DNA from: Variovorax sp. JS1663
GTDB lineage: Bacteria; Pseudomonadota; Gammaproteobacteria; Burkholderiales; Burkholderiaceae_C
Direction of reading: 5' to 3'
Length of the DNA: 64,000 bases
Assembly (NCBI RefSeq): GCF_002157355.1
Contig: NZ_LYMK01000019.1
Location: 57,144-121,143, forward strand
This document shows, piece after piece, positions 59,165 to 64,000 of this stretch. The notes below the pieces were generated by a model, which was not told the origin of the DNA, did not search any database, and worked only from the letters and a program-made list of their open reading frames with translations. Both the position numbers and the translations under genes were made by a program. How positions within the stretch are numbered: position 1 is the first letter of the stretch; each line of letters opens with the position of its first letter.

Positions 59165-61834
59165 TTGAAAGTCATGGATAAAAGCGCGCTTCTGCTTTTT
59201 GTAGCAGCAGGCGCACTCGCCGGTTGCGGCGGTGGAGGAGGAAATAACGGCGGCGGATTTGCCGCTTCGGCGAGCGCGGATACGGCCGCAGCGACGACAA
59301 CCGCTTCTTCTTCGCCGACCGATTCGGCAGCGACGGCCAAGGAAGGCGTGGCGCTCGACAAGGCGCTCGACTCGACCTGGACCAAGATCGCCAACGAGGA
59401 TCAACGATTCACCGTGGGCGCCGGGACAGTCGTCCAGTACGGCGCGAACACCACCTTCACGAGCAAGACGCTCTCGGGCACGGTGACCTGCAACAACGCC
59501 ACTTTCGGCGACCCGCTGCCCTACGTGGCCAAGGCCTGCTACGTGCAGACCGGCGCTGCGCCTGCCCCGGCACCGGCCCCCGCGCCGGCCCCTGCTCCCG
59601 CTCCGAGCCCCGCCCCGGCGCCCGCGCCCGCGGCAGGCCTCCGTCTGGCCAGCGAAGGTGCCTCGTTCACCGTCGCGTCCGCAACGCAGGTGCGTTACGG
59701 CGCCAACAACTCGTGGGTCACCAAGTCGGTGACCGGCACCGGGCAGTGCACGAACGATTTCTTCGGCCGTGATCCGGCGCCTTTCGTCGTCAAGGCCTGC
59801 TATTCCGATGGTGCTGCAGCGCCTGCACCGGCACCGGCCCCCGCTCCGGCGCCCGCACCTTCCCCGGCGCCCGCTCCGGCACCTGCACCTGCACCTGCAC
59901 CTGCACCTGCACCTGCACCTGCACCTGCACCTGCACCTGCACCTGCACCCACACCCGCACCCGCACCCGCACCCGCACCCGCACCCGCACCCGCACCCGC
60001 ACCCGCACCCGCACCCGTGGCTGGGGACATCGTCAACTCCGATGGCAGCCTGAACACCGCCAACTGGGATGCAATGTATGCCGCCGCCGGTACGGATGGG
60101 TGGATCGACTACACACGCGGCAAGGCCGCTACCGACGCTGGGGGCGTGAAGCTCTATGAGCGTCCGCACTTCACGATCCAGAAGGGCGGAACTCAGAACG
60201 CCGGCCAGATCGGGAGCATCTACGAGCACGGCAGTGCCACCGGCAGCGATGGCGGCGCCTACTCCACCTCGCAGACGGATGTCGTGACCTTCGGGGCCAC
60301 CTCGGGCTCCGGGGTGGTGTCGCTCCAGACCTCGGGGTACACCAACAACACCGGGCAACTGAAGCCGCAGCCCCAGTGGCAGCGTGGCTTCCAGGTCGAG
60401 CATGCGAACTTCAGCAGCTATCGCTCTTCGGGCGTCTTGCCTGCCGGCAACGTCAAGCCGATGTTCGTGGCCTCCAGCAACGACATCAGCAGCGAGAACG
60501 GCACGTCTCGTCTGATCGGCACCGCTGACGGCACGATCTTCGGCGTAGGTTCCAACACGGCCGCCAACAAGGTGAGCGTCAAGCTGGCGCCCGGCAAGCT
60601 GCCGGTCGCCGGGGCGATGACCAACAAGGCGGAGTTCCTGTTCGTCCCGGTCTGGGACAAGGCCACCCGCAAGGGCCAGGTCGCGGTGATCATCACCGCC
60701 GGCACGGCGGAAGGCGTGCCCTGGACGGACACGAACCTGGCCTACCGCTGGTGGGAGGAATGGCGCGAAGCCTATCCCGGCCTGCCGAACCAGGGCAACA
60801 CCTCGTTCCTGAAGGTGCTGGGTTACGTGGACATCCCCGGCATGTCGGCGCCGACCTCGGTGGCGGTGAACACCGGCATGCACCCCTGGCAGATGCTGGG
60901 CGCCGATGCCCGCGCCATCGGCTACGCCAACTCCCCGGTGAAGGACCACTACCTGGAGCTGCGCGACGGCGGCGTCAACGGCGGGCGCATCGCCCGTGGC
61001 GGCCTGCTGGCCGTCGGCAGCAAGAGCGAGAAGAAAGTCGTGTACTTCGATCTGAAGCCGCTGTTCGCCTGGGTGTACGACAGCTACTACGGGGCCAACC
61101 ACACACGCGGTGAGCGTGCGAACCTCGGCCTCGGCGACAGCCAGTGGCCGCAGACGATGGCGCTGTCGGGCGTGACCCTGCCCGTGGTGAAAACCGTGGC
61201 ATTTGCCGACCAGGTCGCCGCCATCAAGTTCACGGGCACCCGCCCGGCGCCGCAAACGCCTGGCGAGCCCTTCAACTGGGTGGTGACCAACAGCGCCGCG
61301 GGCCAGGGCACGGTGCACGTGATGGGCGTGGGTGGCTGCCTGCCGGGAACGGCGAACAACAAGAGCTGCGCGGCCGGCGACATCTCCGCGCGCTCTACCG
61401 TGGCGGGCCTGCCGTACGTGTCTTCCATCGCCACGATGCTGGGGATGAAGCGCACCGGCAACGTCGACCTGAACAGCGGCTTCTGGTTCGTCGGTCGTCC
61501 GGGCCGTGACGTGGGGTTCGTGCGGTTGAACAGCAGCGGGGCGGGCGGTGTCATCGGTCTCCAGTACAAGACCAGCATCGAGCAGTGTGCCGATCCGGTC
61601 GGACTGGCGGACATCGACAACTACAGCAACCAGTCCAACGCCCAGTTGCTCATGTGCTACAACGACAAGAAGGTCGCGACCTACCGTACCGACACGTTGT
61701 TCCACAACGGCAGCTGGACGGCCTGGGCGCAGAGCACCTCGGTGCAAGGGACCAGTGGCGTCCCCGTCGAGTACTACGGCTCGTACCCGACATCGGGTAA
61801 GCCGGTGCATGCACTGACTGCCAACGTGCCCTGA
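59165..61834 (+). CDS. Pro-Ala-linker lipoprotein 2, paralog of lipoprotein 1
   Basis: An 889-residue predicted lipoprotein. The TTG at 59165 aligns codon for codon with the GTG start of the paralog and has GGAAAG at the right distance; an ATG three codons later (59174) would lose the basic n-region. The lipobox is LAGC, followed by a Gly/Asn-rich spacer. Cys modules A (about 66-125; VQYGANTTFTSKTLSGTVTC) and B (about 157-215; VRYGANNSWVTKSVTGTGQC) are separated by Pro-Ala linkers; the second linker (about 216-284) is the longest. The C-terminal region (285-889) shares FLKVLGYVDIPG, VGSKSEKKVVYFDLKPLF and a final NVP with the paralog. Likely surface or periplasmic; no enzyme motif was recognised. 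Confidence 0.8.
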   Translation: MKVMDKSALLLFVAAGALAGCGGGGGNNGGGFAASASADTAAATTTASSSPTDSAATAKEGVALDKALDSTWTKIANEDQRFTVGAGTVVQYGANTTFTSKTLSGTVTCNNATFGDPLPYVAKACYVQTGAAPAPAPAPAPAPAPAPSPAPAPAPAAGLRLASEGASFTVASATQVRYGANNSWVTKSVTGTGQCTNDFFGRDPAPFVVKACYSDGAAAPAPAPAPAPAPAPSPAPAPAPAPAPAPAPAPAPAPAPAPAPAPTPAPAPAPAPAPAPAPAPAPAPVAGDIVNSDGSLNTANWDAMYAAAGTDGWIDYTRGKAATDAGGVKLYERPHFTIQKGGTQNAGQIGSIYEHGSATGSDGGAYSTSQTDVVTFGATSGSGVVSLQTSGYTNNTGQLKPQPQWQRGFQVEHANFSSYRSSGVLPAGNVKPMFVASSNDISSENGTSRLIGTADGTIFGVGSNTAANKVSVKLAPGKLPVAGAMTNKAEFLFVPVWDKATRKGQVAVIITAGTAEGVPWTDTNLAYRWWEEWREAYPGLPNQGNTSFLKVLGYVDIPGMSAPTSVAVNTGMHPWQMLGADARAIGYANSPVKDHYLELRDGGVNGGRIARGGLLAVGSKSEKKVVYFDLKPLFAWVYDSYYGANHTRGERANLGLGDSQWPQTMALSGVTLPVVKTVAFADQVAAIKFTGTRPAPQTPGEPFNWVVTNSAAGQGTVHVMGVGGCLPGTANNKSCAAGDISARSTVAGLPYVSSIATMLGMKRTGNVDLNSGFWFVGRPGRDVGFVRLNSSGAGGVIGLQYKTSIEQCADPVGLADIDNYSNQSNAQLLMCYNDKKVATYRTDTLFHNGSWTAWAQSTSVQGTSGVPVEYYGSYPTSGKPVHALTANVP
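59820..60017 (+). repeat. Hexanucleotide repeat tract in lipoprotein 2
   Basis: A degenerate Pro-Ala coding stretch leads into about eleven ACCTGC units (59881-59949) and about eleven ACCCGC units (to 60017). The same two unit types occur in the paralog but in the opposite order. Confidence 0.85.
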
Positions 61835-61853
61835 GCAAGCAGCACAAAAGCAA

Positions 61854-61876
61854 GGCCCCTTTCGAGGGGCCTTTTT
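61854..61876 (+). terminator. Rho-independent terminator between lipoprotein 2 and uppP
   Basis: GGCCCCT and AGGGGCC form a perfect 7-bp stem with a TTCG tetraloop, followed by TTTTT. It lies 19 bases after the lipoprotein stop and may also serve uppP from the other side. Confidence 0.9.
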
Positions 61877-61901
61877 CATGGCGCAATCGATCTTGCCGGC
61901 G

Positions 61902-62726
61902 CTACTCGGCCCAGACGACCGCCCCGCTCCACGCGGTGGCCAGCACAACGATCCCGAAGGCGATGCGATACCAGGCGAAGGGCACGAAGCTGTGCGTGCT
62001 GATGTACTTCAACAGCCAGCGCACGCACAGCCAGGCGCTCACGAAGGAGAACAGCAGGCCGACCGCGAACAGCGGGATGTCCGCCGACGACAGCAGCGCC
62101 CGCTCTTTGTAGAGGCTGTAGGCGCCGGCGCCGATCAGCGTCGGGATGGCGAGGAAGAAGGAAAAGTCGGTCGCTGCGCGGCGCGACAGGCCCAGCAGCA
62201 TGCCGCCGATGATGGTGGCACCGCTGCGGCTGGTACCCGGAATCATCGCGAAGCACTGCACCAGGCCGACCTTGAGTGCGTCCCAGGGCGTCATGTCGTC
62301 CACATGCTCGATGCGCACCGCGCCGGGCGGACGCTTCTCGGCCCAGAGGATGATGAAGCCGCCGATGATGAAGGTGCTGGCAACCACCACCGCGGTGAAC
62401 AGGTGCGCCTTGATGAGCTTGCCGAACAGCAGGCCCAACACCACGGCCGGCAGGAAGCCGATCAGCACGTTGAGCACGAGGCGCTGCGCCTTGTGCTGCC
62501 GCGGCAGCGCGACCAGCGTGGAATGGATCTTCTGCCAGTAGACGATGATCACAGCGAGGATCGCGCCGGTCTGGATGGCGATGTCGAAGACCTTGGCCTT
62601 CTCGTCGTCGAAGCCCAGTAGCGAGCCGGCCAGGATCAGATGGCCGGTCGACGAGATGGGCAGAAACTCCGTCAGGCCCTCGACGATGCCCATGACGGCG
62701 GCCTTGGCCAGCAAAACGATATCCAC
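61902..62726 (-). CDS. uppP: Undecaprenyl-diphosphatase UppP (BacA)
   Basis: UppP removes a phosphate from undecaprenyl diphosphate at the membrane, recycling the lipid carrier for cell wall synthesis and giving bacitracin tolerance. The 274-residue product has the two inverted-repeat motifs: [18 protein letters not shown] (catalytic Glu near residue 17) and [15 protein letters not shown] with the essential Arg. About seven to eight membrane segments are present. It converges with lipoprotein 2 and follows the autotransporter gene by 66 bases. Confidence 0.97.
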   Translation of the reverse strand: MDIVLLAKAAVMGIVEGLTEFLPISSTGHLILAGSLLGFDDEKAKVFDIAIQTGAILAVIIVYWQKIHSTLVALPRQHKAQRLVLNVLIGFLPAVVLGLLFGKLIKAHLFTAVVVASTFIIGGFIILWAEKRPPGAVRIEHVDDMTPWDALKVGLVQCFAMIPGTSRSGATIIGGMLLGLSRRAATDFSFFLAIPTLIGAGAYSLYKERALLSSADIPLFAVGLLFSFVSAWLCVRWLLKYISTHSFVPFAWYRIAFGIVVLATAWSGAVVWAE

Positions 62727-62792
62727 GCGCGCTCCTTTGAAGAGCGCCGATTATCGCGAGGACGTCGGTCAGCTTCCGTTCAGCGCGCTCGT

Positions 62793-64000
62793 CTACCAGC
62801 GCACCCGCAGCCCCGCCGAGGCGTTGAGCTGCGACTTCGCCCGGGTGTCCCCACCCGAGGCCCACAGCTTTCCCACTTCGCCGTAGAGGCTGGTCGTGCC
62901 GTTGATCGCCAGCGTGAAGCCCGCGGCCAGTTCGGTGGAGGTGCTGCCGGTGCTGCTGGCCATCGCGGTGATGGCGGCCGGGCTGATGAAGCGCGTGCTG
63001 TCGTGGCCGCCCGAGGTGCGGTACAGGTTCACCCGCGCATAGGGCTGCAGCCGGCCTGCGCTGGTGGCGATGTCGCCCTTGACGCGAACGCCAACGCGGG
63101 CGAGCCAGTTGCCCTCGCGCTCCTGGCGCACGCGCGCGCCGCTGATGTCCACGTCATCGAGGTCCAGGCGCTGGTGCACCAGCTGCGCCTGCGGCTGGAT
63201 CTGCCAGCCCTGGCCCAGTTCGAAGGACTGGCCGATCTCCAGGGAGGCGCTCAGGCTGCTGCCCTTGCCCTTGGTGCGCAGGAACGAGATGGCCTGGGGC
63301 TTGACCTCGTAGCGGTGGCGCCCGGCCTGCAGCACGCCGTCGGCGTAGAAGCCGCTGTCGCCGCTGTAGGTGGCGTAGCCGCCCAGGTACTGGCTGCGCA
63401 GGTCGTTGCTGCCCACGGCCAGGTTCGCGATGCCGCGGGCGAAGCCCCTGACCTGCATGTCGCCGTCGAGCTGGCCGGCGTAGAGGCCGGCTCGCCAATG
63501 GCCATCGGTCCACAGGTCGGTGCCGGCTTGCAGGCCGCTCAAGCGCCCTTCGCTGTGGGGGCTGACGGTGCCGCCTTGCTGGATGCTGCGGCCCGTGCTG
63601 AGGACTCGGCCCCAGGCGCGGCGCTCGCCGCTGCCGGGCGCTGCTGCGGCGCCACCCGTCTTCACGTCATCGTCGCCGGTGCGCTGGTGCAGGCTGCCGA
63701 GCATGGCGAGGCTGCCCTGGCGCAGCTGCTCGGGCAGAGCCGCGAACAGGGGCACTTCGGCTCGGTAGGTGGGCACCTGGATGGGGGCAGCTGTTGACGG
63801 GACCGGGGCCGGGGATGACGAACCAGCAGGGGCCGGAGGCGGTACTGGCGCAGACGGGTCAACGGGGGCGGGTGGTGCCGGTGGTGCCGGTGGTGCTGGC
63901 GGTGCTGGCGGTGCCGGTGGAATGATGGTGCTGGTGGAGCGCAGGTACCAGCTCTCCCCGGCTCCATTGGCATCGCCAGGCTGCAGGCGGTATTCGTAGG
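62793..64000 (-). CDS. Autotransporter C-terminal region (5' end outside window)
   Basis: Only the last 401 codons are present; the open frame runs off the right edge. At the edge, EYRLQPGDANGAGESWYLRS is the typical passenger-barrel junction of AIDA-type autotransporters. A Pro-rich linker of about 45 residues (PPAPPAPPAPPAPP, then VDPSAPVPPPAPAGSS) follows. The beta-barrel domain includes AWGRVLSTGRSI, LSGLQAGTDLW, RAGLYAGQLDGDM, YLGGYATYSGDSGFYADG and the terminal SAGLRVRW, ending in the aromatic residue needed for outer-membrane insertion. The passenger and its function lie outside the window. The GTG codon at 63776 is internal, not the start. Confidence 0.88.
   Translation of the reverse strand, partial: YEYRLQPGDANGAGESWYLRSTSTIIPPAPPAPPAPPAPPAPPAPVDPSAPVPPPAPAGSSSPAPVPSTAAPIQVPTYRAEVPLFAALPEQLRQGSLAMLGSLHQRTGDDDVKTGGAAAAPGSGERRAWGRVLSTGRSIQQGGTVSPHSEGRLSGLQAGTDLWTDGHWRAGLYAGQLDGDMQVRGFARGIANLAVGSNDLRSQYLGGYATYSGDSGFYADGVLQAGRHRYEVKPQAISFLRTKGKGSSLSASLEIGQSFELGQGWQIQPQAQLVHQRLDLDDVDISGARVRQEREGNWLARVGVRVKGDIATSAGRLQPYARVNLYRTSGGHDSTRFISPAAITAMASSTGSTSTELAAGFTLAINGTTSLYGEVGKLWASGGDTRAKSQLNASAGLRVRW
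63867..63921. repeat. Short tandem repeat coding the Pro-rich linker of the autotransporter
   Basis: About six near-identical 9-base units of the GGTGCCGGT type on the plus strand encode Pro-Pro-Ala triplets on the minus strand. The unit is a multiple of three, so length changes keep the frame. Confidence 0.7.

Noticed and set aside
56764..60017. Tandem repeats resembling a CRISPR array
   Set aside because: Units are six bases, in frame, without spacers, and code for Pro-Ala linkers; no cas genes are present.
59075..61948. A 957-codon open frame antisense to lipoprotein 2, with Gly-Cys repeats
   Set aside because: The Cys-Gly runs are the reverse reading of the Pro-Ala hexamer tract; no ribosome-binding site or homology is seen.

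Overview
The window is high-GC bacterial DNA with tightly packed genes and many 1-4 base stop/start overlaps. Gene content points to Burkholderiales, most likely a Comamonadaceae relative such as Variovorax. The supporting signs are three Bug/TTT-type tricarboxylate receptors without transport subunits, the rpsO-pnp-quinone reductase-tpiA-secG-tRNA-Leu-nuo order, and GC-rich intergenic repeats familiar from that family. This placement is inference; no rRNA lies in the window.

Layout. 1-8.6 kb (minus strand): a housekeeping block of nuoB (cut by the window edge), nuoA, tRNA-Leu(GAG), secG, tpiA, a quinone oxidoreductase, pnp and rpsO, then an aminotransferase and an orphan branched-chain-type receptor. 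8.7-11.1 kb: a small heat-shock protein, an alpha/beta hydrolase and tsaD. 11.1-28 kb: a nitrate assimilation cluster. It holds NasR (NIT-ANTAR), the ABC importer nasFED, a second ANTAR protein with nitrate-sensor-like P-box motifs, an MFS nitrate transporter, a phosphatase/kinase fusion, nirB, nirD, the assimilatory nitrate reductase, ybiB and cobA, which supplies a siroheme precursor step for NirB. 28-42.4 kb: mixed housekeeping (sterol-desaturase-like hydroxylase, flavoprotein, rpsU, yqeY, Nudix, AraC, hydrolase, pmbA, darP, mog, cysE, trmJ, suhB, FUSC and MscS). 42.4-48.2 kb: a LysR regulator, three Bug receptors, a deleted MarR gene and a sulfatase. 48.3-51.6 kb: an AraC-GyrI regulator, a yqjI/yqjH-like metal-responsive pair, a small membrane protein and an antitoxin remnant. 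51.7-55.2 kb: mutS and an Anbu proteasome-like peptidase. 55.4-64 kb: a hypothetical gene, two paralogous 890-901-residue lipoproteins with Pro-Ala linkers, uppP and the C-terminal end of an autotransporter.

How the nitrate genes work together. The nasF leader carries a near-perfect sigma-54 promoter. Its transcript can form two stem-loops with hexanucleotide loops that have A at position 1 and G at position 4, and the second overlaps an intrinsic terminator. This is the architecture known for NasR antitermination. A second sigma-54-like promoter, followed by one similar hexaloop hairpin, precedes the MFS transporter gene, next to the second ANTAR gene. The cluster therefore appears to combine nitrogen-starvation control (sigma-54) with nitrate-induced antitermination, possibly through two sensors. 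A REP-type inverted repeat pair between nirD and the nitrate reductase gene supplies the stop codon of the first and the start codon of the second.

The least explained parts are the second ANTAR/P-box protein and the twin Pro-Ala-linker lipoproteins.
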